In this document: positions 25,444 to 34,836 of the stretch, one piece after another
Position numbering within the stretch: position 1 is the first letter of the stretch
Layout of the letters: the number at the start of each line of letters is the position of its first letter
Assembly (NCBI GenBank): GCA_040755725.1
Contig: JBFMAI010000030.1
Span: 1 to 64,000, forward strand
Direction of reading: 5' to 3'
DNA length: 64,000 nt
Source of the DNA: JBFMAI01 sp040755725
GTDB lineage: Bacteria; Planctomycetota; Phycisphaerae; UBA1845; Fen-1342
Translations under genes and position numbers: made by a program
The notes under the pieces: generated by a model
What the model saw: only the letters and a program-made list of their open reading frames with translations
The model's database searches: none
What the model was told of the DNA's origin: nothing

Positions 25444-26283
25444 TCAGCAGCGGCCGGGTGACTCGCGGCGGAAAGCGCTCGCCTTGGGCCACAGCAACTG
25501 AAACGTGCAGCCGCCGTCGGGGTTGGTGAGCCCGCGCAGCGTCGCCCCGTGATGGTGGGCAATCATGCGGCACACGCTCAGGCCCAGGCCGACCTGTTGC
25601 CAGTCGTTGGGCTGCGCGTGGGGATCGGCGGCGAGAAACGGGTTGACCTTGTCGTTGAGGTGGGCCGCCGACAGACCCCGGCCGTTGTCGCGGACGTCGA
25701 TCTGCACGTGCTCGCCGCAGGCGGCGGCGGTGATGGCCAGCATCCCCGGCTGGTCCAGCATGGCCCGGCGGGCGTTGAGCAGCAGGTTCAACAACACCTG
25801 GCAGAGCAAGTCGGGATGGGCGGCGACACGGAGTTCCTCCGGGACGTGGAAGTGCAGCTCGATCCCGTCCTTCTCCAACGGGCGGGTGAGCGTGGCGAGC
25901 GCCTCGCGCACCGCGTCGGCCAGCGAACAGTCTTCGACGGGCTGGGATTCGCCATGCGCCAGCTCGAGCAGCCGCTGCGTGACGGTCATCGCGCGCTGCG
26001 CCTGGACGGCGATGCGTTCGAGCGTCTTACGCAGGTACGCGGGGTCGGTTTCTCCCAGAGCGGCCTCCGCGCGGGCCAGGATCGGCGTCAGCAGGTTGTT
26101 GAACTCGTGCGTCACCATGGCGGCCATGTTGCCGAGCAGCGCCAGCCGCTGACACGCGATCAGCTCCTGCTGGAGCTGCTGCATCCGGGCCGCAGGCCCC
26201 GCCTCGCAACCGATCGTCGGCACGCCGTTCACATCTTCGCAGGTACAGGCCCCGGTGCGCGGTGACAACGAGTCTTGCGACAT
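25444..26283 (-). CDS. Soluble sensor histidine kinase
   Basis: The protein has a short Cys-containing N-terminus (ACTCEDVNGVPTIGCEAG), a dimerisation and phosphoacceptor helix with the H-box MVTHEFNNLLTPILARAE, and an HATPase domain with N-box LNLLLNARRAML, G1 DNGRGL and G2 GLGLSVCRMIAHHHGA. No membrane segment or known sensor domain is visible. No response regulator gene is adjacent; the orphan NtrC-type regulator in this window is one conceivable partner, which is speculation. It lies 100 bp upstream of gpsA in transcription order but is separately spaced. Confidence 0.86.
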   Translation of the reverse strand: MSQDSLSPRTGACTCEDVNGVPTIGCEAGPAARMQQLQQELIACQRLALLGNMAAMVTHEFNNLLTPILARAEAALGETDPAYLRKTLERIAVQAQRAMTVTQRLLELAHGESQPVEDCSLADAVREALATLTRPLEKDGIELHFHVPEELRVAAHPDLLCQVLLNLLLNARRAMLDQPGMLAITAAACGEHVQIDVRDNGRGLSAAHLNDKVNPFLAADPHAQPNDWQQVGLGLSVCRMIAHHHGATLRGLTNPDGGCTFQLLWPKASAFRRESPGRC

Positions 26284-26383
26284 GGTGTGCCGTCCTCTAC
26301 CGCAGCGCGGCCCCGTTGCTCACCGCAACCCTCGACGGACACGGCGATAGTACGACCGCCCGGCCGCGGTTGTCAATCGGTCT

Positions 26384-27385
26384 TCACGCCCCATCTTCGG
26401 CCTTCGGCGGACGGTTCATGAGCTCGGTAATGGCGACCAGCGGCGGCTTGTTCTCGAACAGCACCTCGAAGACCGCCCGGGTGATGGGCATCTCGACGCC
26501 GTGCCGGTCCGCCAGCACCAGCACCGCCCGCGTCGTCGGAATGCCCTCGATGACGGCGGGGCACTGCTGGACGACCTCGGCCACGGGCATCCCGCGGCCG
26601 ATCCGCTCGCCGGCGGTGCGATTGCGGCCGTGCGGCGAGACGCTGGTGGTGATGAGGTCGCCCACGCCGGCCAGCCCCGCGAACGTCTCCGGTCGCGCTC
26701 CCAGCGCCACCCCCAGCCGGGAGATTTCGACCAGCCCGCGCGTGACGAGCGCAGCTTTGGCGTTGTCCCCGGCGTGGAGCCCGTCCAGGATGCCCGCCGC
26801 CAGGGCGATGACGTTCTTGAGTGCTCCGGCCAGCTCGACCCCGGTCACGTCGTGGCTGGTGTAGAGCCGGAACCAGGAGGTACTGACGGTTTGCTGGACG
26901 AGGGTGGCGACTGCGGGCTGCTCCGCGGCCACGACCGCCGTCGCGGGCAGGCACCGGGCCAGCTCTTTCGCCACGTTCGGCCCGGAGAGCACGGCCAGCG
27001 GGTGCCCCGGCACGACTTCGGCCAGGATGTCGGTCGGCCGGGCCAGCGTGGCGACCTCGATCCCTTTGGTCACGCTCACGATCGGCACGTCCGCGGGCAC
27101 GTGGGCCGCCAAGGGTTTCCACACCTCTCGCAGGTACTGGCAGGGGATGGCGGACACGATGAGATCGGTGCAATGGAAGGCCGCCGGCCGGTTGTTGGTC
27201 GGGGCCACGAGGTCGGCTAGCTGGACCCCCGGCAGGTAGCGTCGGTTCTCGCGTTCGACGAAGATCTCGTCGACCGGCTCGTCTTCTCGCGCCAGCAGCG
27301 CGACGCTGACGCCGTTGCCGGCCAGAATCTCGGCCATCACGGTACCCATCGCGCCGATCCCGACCACCGTTGCCTTCTCGACCAT
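26384..27385 (-). CDS. gpsA: Glycerol-3-phosphate dehydrogenase [NAD(P)+]
   Basis: GpsA reduces dihydroxyacetone phosphate to sn-glycerol-3-phosphate for phospholipid synthesis. The start at 27385 gives MVEKATVVGIGAMGTVMAEIL, whose GxGxxG nucleotide loop reads GIGAMG rather than the usual GAGSWG. Downstream motifs are standard: KGIEVATLARPTDI, LSGPNVAKELA, GVELAGALKNVIALAAGI with the catalytic Lys, AGVGDLITT and SPHGRNRTAGERIGRG. The 333-residue length is normal. It pairs functionally with plsY in this window. Confidence 0.93.
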   Translation of the reverse strand: MVEKATVVGIGAMGTVMAEILAGNGVSVALLAREDEPVDEIFVERENRRYLPGVQLADLVAPTNNRPAAFHCTDLIVSAIPCQYLREVWKPLAAHVPADVPIVSVTKGIEVATLARPTDILAEVVPGHPLAVLSGPNVAKELARCLPATAVVAAEQPAVATLVQQTVSTSWFRLYTSHDVTGVELAGALKNVIALAAGILDGLHAGDNAKAALVTRGLVEISRLGVALGARPETFAGLAGVGDLITTSVSPHGRNRTAGERIGRGMPVAEVVQQCPAVIEGIPTTRAVLVLADRHGVEMPITRAVFEVLFENKPPLVAITELMNRPPKAEDGA

Positions 27386-27452
27386 TCGTTGCTCTCCCAC
27401 AGTCCGGGCGGCCGCGCGGTCCTCGTCGGGTCGGCCCAACGTGGCCGGCCGA

Positions 27453-28307
27453 CTACAGCAGCTCCCGCGTGGCCGCGTCGGGGTCGTCGGGGTCAAACCG
27501 CACGACCGCCAGCTCCGGTCCGTCGTGTGCCGCTGAGAAGCAGTGCGTCCGTCCGATCTTCTCGCGCCACCGTCCCGTCAGCCGGGCCGACTCATGGATG
27601 TGCCCGTGCAGCGTGACGAGCGGCTGCCGTTCCTCGATGAAGCGGCGCACCGCGACACTGCCCACGTGTACGTCCAACGGCGCGTACTCCACCATGCGAC
27701 CGTCCAGCGCGGCCCGGTCGAGCGCGGTCCGGTACGGCGGCGCGTGGAACAGCCCGATCGCGCGGGTCAAATCTCGCTCGGCAAACAGCTCGGCCAGGTC
27801 CTCGGCCACCGTACACCAGCGGACCTGGCTCTCCGACGCGGGCACCGTGCGCTGGCCCTCCTCGGGTGGTACGCTGCCCGGCTCCAGGTGCCGCGACACG
27901 TCGTACCGCTCCCAGTCTTTCAACAGGAACGGCGTGGGCGGGACGAAGGCGTAACCGTAAACCGCGTACGGGCCGACCGTCACGCGGCGTTGGTGGAGGT
28001 ACTCCCACACACCCTGGCGGGCCGCTTCGAGGACGGCTTGTTCCTCGATGCGCGGGTCGTCGTTCCCCAGGATCAGCAGCACGCGGGGATACGCCGAGCC
28101 GAGCCGGGCCCTCAAGTCGGCGAAACGAGGCGCCAGGAAATCCAAGATGAAGTCGCCCTCGGCCCGTTCATCGTCGTGGGCCGCCCAGACATGCGGTAGC
28201 AGGTCGCCGCCGAGCAGGACGACGGCGGGCCGCTCGGCCGCGATCAGGTCGCACAGTTTCCGCCAGCGCTCGCCCCGCCCGTGCAGATCAGAGACAAACA
28301 CCCACAT
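27453..28307 (-). CDS. Calcineurin-like metallophosphoesterase
   Basis: All five metal-binding blocks of the superfamily are visible: FVSDLHGRGERW, VVLLGGDLLPH, LLILGNDDPR, AIGLFHAPPYRT and LVTLHGHIHES. The metal centre would hydrolyse a phosphomono- or diester; the substrate is not predictable. The 284-residue protein has no signal peptide. It lies 67 bp upstream of gpsA on the same strand, so co-transcription is possible. Confidence 0.87.
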   Translation of the reverse strand: MWVFVSDLHGRGERWRKLCDLIAAERPAVVLLGGDLLPHVWAAHDDERAEGDFILDFLAPRFADLRARLGSAYPRVLLILGNDDPRIEEQAVLEAARQGVWEYLHQRRVTVGPYAVYGYAFVPPTPFLLKDWERYDVSRHLEPGSVPPEEGQRTVPASESQVRWCTVAEDLAELFAERDLTRAIGLFHAPPYRTALDRAALDGRMVEYAPLDVHVGSVAVRRFIEERQPLVTLHGHIHESARLTGRWREKIGRTHCFSAAHDGPELAVVRFDPDDPDAATRELL

Positions 28308-28394
28308 CGCTTGGCGCTCGGTTGGACGTGGGACCCGGCCGTCCGGTCCCGCATCATTACCGGCGCATGGTAGCCGGAATCATCGCGGCGGACA

Positions 28395-30293
28395 TCAGGG
28401 CGTACGGCGCTCCGCACGCCACTTGCGCAGCGCGTCGAGCTGCTCGCGCGCGGGCGCGTACTGCGGGTTGATTTCCAGCGCCTGCCGATACGCCGCCTCC
28501 GCTTCGTCCAACCGCTCCAGGTTGACCAGGGCCACGCCGCGACACAGCGCCGCGCGCGGCTCGGCCGGTCGCAGGCGCAGGACGGCGTCGTACGCCTTCA
28601 GCGCGTCCTCGTATTTCTTGTCGGCCGCGTACGCGTCGCCCAAGCGCATCAGCACGTCCGCGTCACGCGGCCGGAGGCGGGTGGCTTGCAGGAAGTGTGG
28701 GATGGCGTCGGCCGCGCGGCCCTGGGCGTGCAGAAGCTGGGCGAGGTTGTAGCGGGACGCGAAGTTGTCGGGCTTCAGCCGGACCGCCTGCTCCAGGTGC
28801 GGCACGGCTTCGGTCGGCCGTTGCAGCCGGATCAGGGCCAGACCCAGTCCGTGGCGCGCCATCCAGTGGTTCGGCTCACGCCGGACCACCTCCGCGAACT
28901 CGGCGACCGCCTCCGGCGTGCGTCCTTGTTCGTCGAGCAACACCCCGAGGCTGTGGCGAATGGCGTGGGCATCGGGCTGGGCGGCCAGGATGTAGCGCAG
29001 CAGCCCTTCGGTCGTTCGCCATTGCCCCAGGTCGCGCCGCGTGATTGCCGCCGCGCTGCCTGCCAGTCCGAGCGTCACCAGAACTACGGCGACGCGAGCG
29101 GGGACTCGCGCGGCGGGGCGTCCGGCGTGGTCCCACAGCCACGCCAGCAGGACGGCCAGCGGCACCAAGAGCCCAACGACGGGCAGGTAGGCGAACTTAT
29201 GGGCGGCGAGGATGTACGTGAACCCGACTAGACCGAGCGTCGGTGCGACGGCCACGAGGAAGAACAACCCGCCGACGGTCACCGCCGGGGCCCGCCGCCG
29301 CGTCAGCCAGAGCACGACGAGCAGCCCGAGCGTTCCGACGACGCCCGCCGCGACCGCCGGTTGCGACAGCTTGAGGGGTGCGACGTAGGGGTAGTGCCAC
29401 GCCAGTCCGACGGGCCAGAACAGGGTCCGCAGGTGGAACACGACGTTGTGGCACGCCAGTAGTACGAGCTGGAAGGGGTTGGAACCGGCCGGCCCGCCTA
29501 GCCCCGCTGCCTGCCGTTGCGATTCGACGGTGATGGCGGCGGAGACAACCGCGATGACCAGTAGCGGCAGCGTCTCGACAACGGTGCGCCCACTGAGTCG
29601 ACGGAGGGGCCACCAATCCAGCAACAGCAGGAGCAGCGGGAGGGGGGTCGCCGTCGGCTTGGCGAGGACGGCGAACAGGTAGAGCAACGCGCACAGTCCC
29701 CAATGGTGCCACGCGGGCCGTCGGGCATGTTGCACGTAGGCGACGAGGGAACCCAGCGCGAAAAACGCTGCCAGGAGCGTCTTGCGCTCCGCGACCCACA
29801 CCACCGGTTCCACGGTGAACGGGTGAACGCCGAACAGCAGCCCCGCGGCGGCGGCCGCGCCCAGGCGACCCAGCAGGGCGTGAAGAAGCACGACCACGAG
29901 GGCGGTATTGGCCGCGTGCAGCAGCAGGCTCGTCCGGTGAAACGGTCGCAAGTTGTCCGGCCGCCCGCCCGCCGCCCAATCGGCCATGAGCGAGATCATG
30001 GACAACGGCTGGTAGTACCCGCTCACAGTGGACGGTCGCGTGATCTCCATCAGGAACCGGCGGGCGGACGCCCATCCCGGCGTCTGCACCAGCGGGTTGT
30101 CGAGCACGGCCTGGCGGTCGTCGAGCAACACGGCCTGCGCCGAGAGCGCCCGCCAGTGGGCGATGACCGCTACTGCCGCGACCCCCGCCGCCACCGCGAC
30201 CTGCCGAAGAACGCCCGCCCGCGCCGGCCCCGGGGGAACGTGGCGCGGGGCCGTCGTGGCCGAAGCGGGACGAGCAGGGCGGCGACTGGACAT
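28395..30293 (-). CDS. Polytopic membrane protein with C-terminal TPR repeats (TMTC-like)
   Basis: The first ~420 residues have about ten to twelve hydrophobic segments with the conserved pieces SGYYQPLSMISLMADW and LLFGVHPFTVEPVVWVAERKTLLAAFF, as in membrane glycosyltransferase-like TMTC proteins. From residue ~450 there are five or six TPR units (HSLGVLLDEQGRTPEAVAEFAEVVRREPN, YNLAQLLHAQGRAADAIPHFLQATRLRP, ALKAYDAVLRLRPAEPRA). The family is common in planctomycetes, and its substrate is unknown. It stands alone. Confidence 0.83.
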   Translation of the reverse strand: MSSRRPARPASATTAPRHVPPGPARAGVLRQVAVAAGVAAVAVIAHWRALSAQAVLLDDRQAVLDNPLVQTPGWASARRFLMEITRPSTVSGYYQPLSMISLMADWAAGGRPDNLRPFHRTSLLLHAANTALVVVLLHALLGRLGAAAAAGLLFGVHPFTVEPVVWVAERKTLLAAFFALGSLVAYVQHARRPAWHHWGLCALLYLFAVLAKPTATPLPLLLLLLDWWPLRRLSGRTVVETLPLLVIAVVSAAITVESQRQAAGLGGPAGSNPFQLVLLACHNVVFHLRTLFWPVGLAWHYPYVAPLKLSQPAVAAGVVGTLGLLVVLWLTRRRAPAVTVGGLFFLVAVAPTLGLVGFTYILAAHKFAYLPVVGLLVPLAVLLAWLWDHAGRPAARVPARVAVVLVTLGLAGSAAAITRRDLGQWRTTEGLLRYILAAQPDAHAIRHSLGVLLDEQGRTPEAVAEFAEVVRREPNHWMARHGLGLALIRLQRPTEAVPHLEQAVRLKPDNFASRYNLAQLLHAQGRAADAIPHFLQATRLRPRDADVLMRLGDAYAADKKYEDALKAYDAVLRLRPAEPRAALCRGVALVNLERLDEAEAAYRQALEINPQYAPAREQLDALRKWRAERRTP

Positions 30294-30391
30294 AAGGCTC
30301 CTGCACGGCGCCGACGCCGCCGGGCGGGGCGTTTCGGCGCCGGCAGGATTCTAACTCGGCTGCGACCTGCCCGCAGCGGGGGGGCCGGCCG

Positions 30392-31204
30392 CTATCGCCG
30401 CCGCATCAGCAGAGCGCCGGCGAGGCCCAGCAAACTGAAGGAGGCCGGTTCCGGGATGCCGGTCCAGATGCCCACGGTGTCCTCGTAGCCGCCCGGGTCC
30501 GGTTGCAGGAACGCGACTTCCACGAAGGTCACGACCCCATCGGTCGGCAGCACGTTGGGGATCTCAAACTGCACGGACTGGCCGGGGTACAGGATCATCG
30601 GAGTGACGCCGGTGGGGCTGCCCGAACCGGGCGGCATGTGTTGACGGTTGAGCATCTCGAGCGCCGGCAACTCGACGAACACGTCGAAGAAGCTGTCCAC
30701 GAGGCGCACGGGGTCCTGCGTGTCGTTGCCGAACGTGACCTGCATGGTCCCGGCGCCGGGGTTGTAGTTGTAGCCGGTTGACGCTCCCGGGGTCTTGCTC
30801 GCCGCCGTGCCGCGCGTCCAGTACTCGGCCTTGATCTTCGAATGGTCCTGGAAGATGCCCGACCCGAATCCGAAATGGTGCCAGTTGTTGCCTTTGGGAA
30901 TCGGGTCCCCGGCGAACGACACAGTCGTGTTCTGTCCATCGTATGACTTCTGGACACTTCCATTCAGGAACGGGTTGATGAAGCCGGTGGCCGCCCGCCA
31001 GTCGCCCGCGAGCACAACCTCATAGTTGTCCTGCGGATCCACAAACGTCTGCTTGACGTCCTTGTTGATCAGGAACGCGTTGGCGGGGACGCCTCCCAAC
31101 GTCAGCCACAGGACGGTCGCCACCGCGGTCGCCGCGCAAGCGCGCGGACTAAGCGACACGACGTGGGGGCGCTCACACAATGGTACTCGGTCGCACGTAC
31201 GCAT
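30392..31204 (-). CDS. PEP-CTERM sorted surface or secreted protein
   Basis: A signal peptide (ATAVATVLWLTLGGVPANA) precedes a mature part without a known domain, which contains NNWHHFGFGSGIFQDHSKIKAEYW and FFDVFVELPALEMLNR. The C-terminus is a clear PEP-CTERM sorting tag: IPEPASFSLLGLAGALLMRRR, meaning a PEP motif, a hydrophobic helix and an Arg cluster. Such proteins are processed by exosortase and archaeosortase relatives. No exosortase gene is in the window. The ATG at 31204 has GGAG eight bases upstream. Confidence 0.82.
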   Translation of the reverse strand: MRTCDRVPLCERPHVVSLSPRACAATAVATVLWLTLGGVPANAFLINKDVKQTFVDPQDNYEVVLAGDWRAATGFINPFLNGSVQKSYDGQNTTVSFAGDPIPKGNNWHHFGFGSGIFQDHSKIKAEYWTRGTAASKTPGASTGYNYNPGAGTMQVTFGNDTQDPVRLVDSFFDVFVELPALEMLNRQHMPPGSGSPTGVTPMILYPGQSVQFEIPNVLPTDGVVTFVEVAFLQPDPGGYEDTVGIWTGIPEPASFSLLGLAGALLMRRR

Positions 31205-31660
31205 GAGAGTGGCTCCTTACCTGAAACCACAGCGCGACAGCGGGCGCGCGGCGCACGACGCGCCGGGTCGTAAACGCCCGAGTCGGAGGCAATTGCGCGG
31301 TCCCGGCGCTGTACCGGCGCCCCGGGACACACGGATTCAAAGCTCAAGTGGTTCTCGGCGGGGCCGCGCCGGCTGCTGGACCGGGGTTGACCGCACGGTA
31401 GGCTGCGCAAAATGGCGCCGCGGACGGCGTCGTTCGGCGGGGTCACCGCGCTTCGCAGGGCTCCGGAGGGGGACGGAAGACGCGGCCTCTTCGGCGGTAC
31501 ATTAACACCGTCCATAAGATACGCCACGGCCGGACGGAAGTCAAATGGGCGCGGGGTTTTTCCTACGGCGTGCGCGCTTCTGTCCTACGGATCATTGCGG
31601 ACAACCGTTGACTCTGTACTTGTGTTGACTGTGCGCCCGTGGAGTGTGGTGTTCCGAGCG
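31205..31660. other. Non-coding stretch upstream of the PEP-CTERM gene
   Basis: No credible gene was found. The promoter of the PEP-CTERM gene should be near its left end. No strong palindrome or terminator was noticed between it and the Bfd-like gene. Confidence 0.4.
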
Positions 31661-31888
31661 TCAGGGCCCGGTGGGCGGATCGCCGTCGGGGAGCCGGAAG
31701 GTCTGGTCGCCATAGCGGACCTGCCCTGTGCGCAGGAACTCCTCCAGATGTGGGCGGCAGGTCCCGCAGCCCGTGCAGCAACCGGTGCGGCGGATCAGCT
31801 CCTCAATATCCGTGATGCCGTGCCGCCGTGCGTACGCGCGCAGCGCGACGAAGCTGAGCTCCTTGCAGTCGCAGCGCGTCGTGCCCAT
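31661..31888 (-). CDS. bfd: Bacterioferritin-associated ferredoxin-like [2Fe-2S] protein
   Basis: This small protein (~75 residues from the ATG at 31888) has the Bfd cysteine pattern: CDC near the N-terminus (TTRCDCKELSF) and a second pair in RRTGCCTGCGTCRPHLEEFL. In relatives the [2Fe-2S] protein reduces ferric iron stored in bacterioferritin to release it. The sequence between the pairs is helical. The gene follows the methyltransferase by 60 bp on the same strand. No bacterioferritin gene is in the window. Confidence 0.75.
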   Translation of the reverse strand: MGTTRCDCKELSFVALRAYARRHGITDIEELIRRTGCCTGCGTCRPHLEEFLRTGQVRYGDQTFRLPDGDPPTGP

Positions 31889-31948
31889 GCACCGATCCTT
31901 GCCGCGCGGCACTTGCCCTGACGCGTCGCCCCGTCCGGCGCGGCAGGG

Positions 31949-32947
31949 CTACGTCGGCGGCGTAAACGCCTCCACCAGGCCCGTCATGCCGCCGCCCCGC
32001 TGGATCAGGCGGACGCGCTCGAAACCGGCGGCGTGCAGATCGTCGCGAATCTCGTCATAGGTGTACGTGCCGCCGCCTTCGGTGCGGACGAGCATGTTGA
32101 CGGCGAAAACGGCCCCCTCGCGCGGCTCGGTCCGGTCGGGGCCCATGACGTGGTCGCGGATGAGCAACCGGCCGCCGGGAAGCAGGGCGCGAGCCACTTT
32201 GCGGTACAGATCGACGTTCTGAGTGCGGCTGTTCTGGTGAATGATGGCCGATAGCAGAGCCAGGTCGTGGCCGCCGGGCAGCTCATCGGCGTAGAAGTCG
32301 CCGGCGACGAGGCGCACGCGGTCGAGCAAGCGCTCCGCTTGCAGCCGCTCGCGGGCCAGCTCGATGACCTCGGGCAGGTCGAACAGCGTGGCCCGCATCG
32401 TGGGCGCGGCCCGCAGAAACGCGATCACATACGTGCCCGACGCCCCGCCCACGTCCAGCAGCGCGCGGGCGCAGCCCGGATCGGCGGCGGCGACAATGCC
32501 TGCGGCCCGCGGTCCCGCCACCACGTGCATCGCCCCGATGAACGCCCGCTGGTGTTCATCGCCCCGCGGCGCGAGGGCGCGGCGTCGGGCCGCGTCGTCA
32601 CCGCGTGCCATCCCCGTCAGTTCCGACCACGCCGGCCACAGGGCGGCCGAGTGCAGGACCATCGGCAGCACCGAGTCCGGCGCGTCGGCGGCCAGCAACG
32701 CCGCGACGGCCGGCTCGCACGTGTACCGGCCGTCGGTCTTGTGTAGCAGCCCCATCGCGGCCAGCGCGTCGAGCAGGATCGTCACGGCGCGCTCGTCGCC
32801 GGCCAGGTGGCGGGTGACCGCGGGGGCGTCCAGTGACGTCCGCGCCAGCAGGGTAAACAGGTTTAGTTCCGCCGCGCTCAGCAGGACGCGGCATTCCATG
32901 AAGTTCCGGGCTACCCCCAGGATCGTGTCGGCGTTCCACGTACTCAT
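31949..32947 (-). CDS. SAM-dependent O-methyltransferase-type protein (acetylserotonin/hydroxyneurosporene MT-like)
   Basis: The N-terminal half is a winged-helix dimerisation domain (FMECRVLLSAAELNLFTLLA, then LDALAAMGLLHKTDGRYTCEP). The C-terminal half is a class I methyltransferase with the SAM motif ALLDVGGASGTYVIAFLRAAP and post-motifs TLFDLPEVIELARERL and VARALLPGGRLLIRDHVMG. These proteins methylate small molecules, often hydroxyls on aromatic or polyketide products. The start at 32947 gives MSTWNADTILGVARNFMECR. The substrate is unknown. Confidence 0.85.
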   Translation of the reverse strand: MSTWNADTILGVARNFMECRVLLSAAELNLFTLLARTSLDAPAVTRHLAGDERAVTILLDALAAMGLLHKTDGRYTCEPAVAALLAADAPDSVLPMVLHSAALWPAWSELTGMARGDDAARRRALAPRGDEHQRAFIGAMHVVAGPRAAGIVAAADPGCARALLDVGGASGTYVIAFLRAAPTMRATLFDLPEVIELARERLQAERLLDRVRLVAGDFYADELPGGHDLALLSAIIHQNSRTQNVDLYRKVARALLPGGRLLIRDHVMGPDRTEPREGAVFAVNMLVRTEGGGTYTYDEIRDDLHAAGFERVRLIQRGGGMTGLVEAFTPPT

Positions 32948-33055
32948 CGGATGGTCTCGGTCGGGGCTCGTCACGGCGCCACGCGCACAGCGCGAGGCGG
33001 CGGTCGGCCAGCGTAGCCTGGGCGTGTTGCTCCGGCAACGCCGCCGTCGGCGTGC

Positions 33056-33397
33056 TCAAGCCCGCTCGACGCGCACCGGCTGCCCGTCGGTAACTTGGGC
33101 CAGCCTGCGCGGGTCGCCCTCGATTTCGCCGACGACGTTGACGGGGCTGTACGGCGTCTGCCCGAAGAAGAGGCACAGCGCTTTGCCGGGGGGCCAATAG
33201 GCGACAGTCCCCACGGGGACCTCTGCCCGCGCCTCTTCCTCCGGGGCCTCCACGCCGATGCCGAAATACACCTCGTCGCCCCAGCGCTGCGCTGTGGATT
33301 CGATCGGCAGAGCGTCGGAGATCTGTCGCGCGGTCCGCGACGAGTTCAGCTTGACCGTGACCACCAGCTTGTCCAGCGTGACGCGGAGACGTGTCAT
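33056..33397 (-). CDS. Cyclophilin-like fold protein (DUF369/TM1367 type)
   Basis: A 113-residue protein whose core PVGTVAYWPPGKALCLFFGQTPYSPVNVVGEIEGD matches the bacterial and archaeal cyclophilin-like family of beta-barrel proteins. The preceding SRTARQISDALPIESTAQRWGDEVYFGI is also typical. Prolyl isomerase activity is not established for this group. It lies about 110 bp upstream of the methyltransferase on the same strand. Confidence 0.8.
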   Translation of the reverse strand: MTRLRVTLDKLVVTVKLNSSRTARQISDALPIESTAQRWGDEVYFGIGVEAPEEEARAEVPVGTVAYWPPGKALCLFFGQTPYSPVNVVGEIEGDPRRLAQVTDGQPVRVERA

Positions 33398-33731
33398 GTT
33401 CCCACCCTCACCAGTTCGACATCTGGCCCGCCCCAGCGACCGGCACCCCGCGCGACGTGAGACTCCCGCCAGCCGGCTCGTCGGAGCGCATACATCCTAT
33501 CGGCACGAACCGGTCAACGCCAAGAAGCGCGCCGCGAGGGGCGTGGTCACCGGAATCCGATCGAGGCGCGACGAGAGTCCCGTGGCCGGCGGCCCGGCCC
33601 CCGTTTGCGCGCCCGTGCAGATGCCGTACCATGGTGCGCGCGAATGGCAACCGGTGCTGGACGCCGGGGGCCCACGCGCCAGCGGCAAGTCCGTGATGCC
33701 CCCGCGGAGGTTCCGTAGTGCGCCGTGTTGG
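33398..33731. other. Intergenic region between divergent cyclophilin-like and lpxI genes
   Basis: No separate gene is supported in these ~330 bases. A fragment GAGACTCCCGCCAGCCGGCTCG near 33462-33483 faintly resembles half of the R1 repeat. The promoters of both flanking genes should be here, but none was obvious. Confidence 0.35.
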
Positions 33732-34616
33732 ATGCGAGGCGGCCGATTCGACGTGAGCCCCTTGGGTCTTATCGCCGGCGAGGGGGAGCTGCCGAAGCTC
33801 GTCGCACGTGGGGCGCGGGCGGCGGGGCGGCCGGTGGCGGTGGTCGCGCTGCGTGGCTGTGCGGACCCGACGCTGCGGGAATTGGCCGACACCTTCTGCT
33901 GGCGCGGCATCGTCCAGCTTGGTCGCTGGATTCGAGCGCTGAGGCGCGCCGGCTGCCGCGAGGTGGTCCTCGCGGGGCGGGTCCGCAAGGTGGAGATGTT
34001 CGCCGGCCCGCGCTGGCGCCAGTGGTTACAATACCTGCCGGACTGGACCAGTATCCGCGTCTGGTACTTCCACGCCCGCGACAAGCGCAATGACACGCTG
34101 CTGCGGGCGGTCGCGGTCGAGTTAGCGCGGCGAGGGCTGACGTTGATCGATTCGACGAAATACTGCCCGGAGGCCCTCGCGCCGGTCGGACTGCTGACGC
34201 CGTTCGAACCGCCGCGCCGCGTCCTCGACGACGCCGACTTCGCCTGGCCGCTGGCCAAGGAGATCGCCCGCCTGGACATCGGGCAGTCGGTTGCGGTCAA
34301 GGAGCGTGAGATCATCGCGGTCGAGGCCATCGAGGGCACTGACCGCCTCATCGAGCGGGCCGGTGCGCTGTGCCCGGCCGGCGGCTGGACGCTGGTGAAG
34401 GTGGCCAAGCCCGACCAGGACATGCGGTTTGACGTGCCGACGATCGGGCCGCGGACGATCGAGAACCTGCACCGGGCCGGGGCCGCGGGCCTGGTGATCG
34501 AGGCCGGGCGGACGCTGGTGCTCGAACGCGAGCGGCTTGTGGATCTCGCGACCCGCCACCGCATCGCGGTGCTCGGCCGCGCAGATTTGCCTCCGCAGTC
34601 CCCCGCGCAAGCCTGA
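33732..34616 (+). CDS. lpxI: LpxI-type UDP-2,3-diacylglucosamine pyrophosphatase (DUF1009)
   Basis: LpxI cleaves UDP-2,3-diacylglucosamine to lipid X in lipid A synthesis, replacing LpxH in many bacteria. The N-terminus SPLGLIAGEGELPKLVARGARAAGRPVAVVALRG and the C-terminal core VAVKEREIIAVEAIEGTDRLIERAG, TLVKVAKPDQDMRFDVPTIGPRTIENL and LVIEAGRTLVLERE are family hallmarks. The start is either ATG at 33732 or GTG at 33753, seven residues later and closer to the usual start. Its presence supports an outer membrane with lipid A. No other lpx gene is nearby. Confidence 0.9.
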   Translation: MRGGRFDVSPLGLIAGEGELPKLVARGARAAGRPVAVVALRGCADPTLRELADTFCWRGIVQLGRWIRALRRAGCREVVLAGRVRKVEMFAGPRWRQWLQYLPDWTSIRVWYFHARDKRNDTLLRAVAVELARRGLTLIDSTKYCPEALAPVGLLTPFEPPRRVLDDADFAWPLAKEIARLDIGQSVAVKEREIIAVEAIEGTDRLIERAGALCPAGGWTLVKVAKPDQDMRFDVPTIGPRTIENLHRAGAAGLVIEAGRTLVLERERLVDLATRHRIAVLGRADLPPQSPAQA

Positions 34617-34639
34617 CTGGGCATTCACAGTCGCGCGAC

Positions 34640-34730
34640 GTGGGAGGGCGATGCCGGCGCGCCGAAACTGCCGGGCGGTTCCGGCTCCGCCACAGGACGG
34701 CTCAGCGGGAGTTTCGCCCTCCCGCCCCCG
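34640..34730. repeat. Divergent R1-like inverted-repeat element
   Basis: Terminal arms GGGAGGGCGA (near 34641) and TCGCCCTCCC (near 34721) are perfect reverse complements over 10 bases. The left arm matches the GGGAGGGCG(A) block of the R1 family, but the GAGCCGCGGCTC core is replaced. It lies downstream of both lpxI and the convergent PEP-CTERM gene. Confidence 0.55.
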
Positions 34731-34740
34731 GAGATTCGCG

Positions 34741-34781
34741 AACAACAAAAAACTCGGGAGGCCCGCGAAGACCTCCCGAGT
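34741..34781 (-). terminator. Rho-independent terminator for the second PEP-CTERM gene
   Basis: Read on the minus strand, a 10-bp perfect stem (ACTCGGGAGG / CCTCCCGAGT, arms at 34781-34772 and 34761-34752) is followed by TTTTTTGTTGTT. It begins 56 bp after the stop codon. This is the clearest intrinsic terminator in the window. Confidence 0.88.
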
Positions 34782-34836
34782 CGCATCTCAGGTCAAAGTG
34801 GCAACCGCCGCGCGAGCGGCGTCGCCGAGGGGCCGA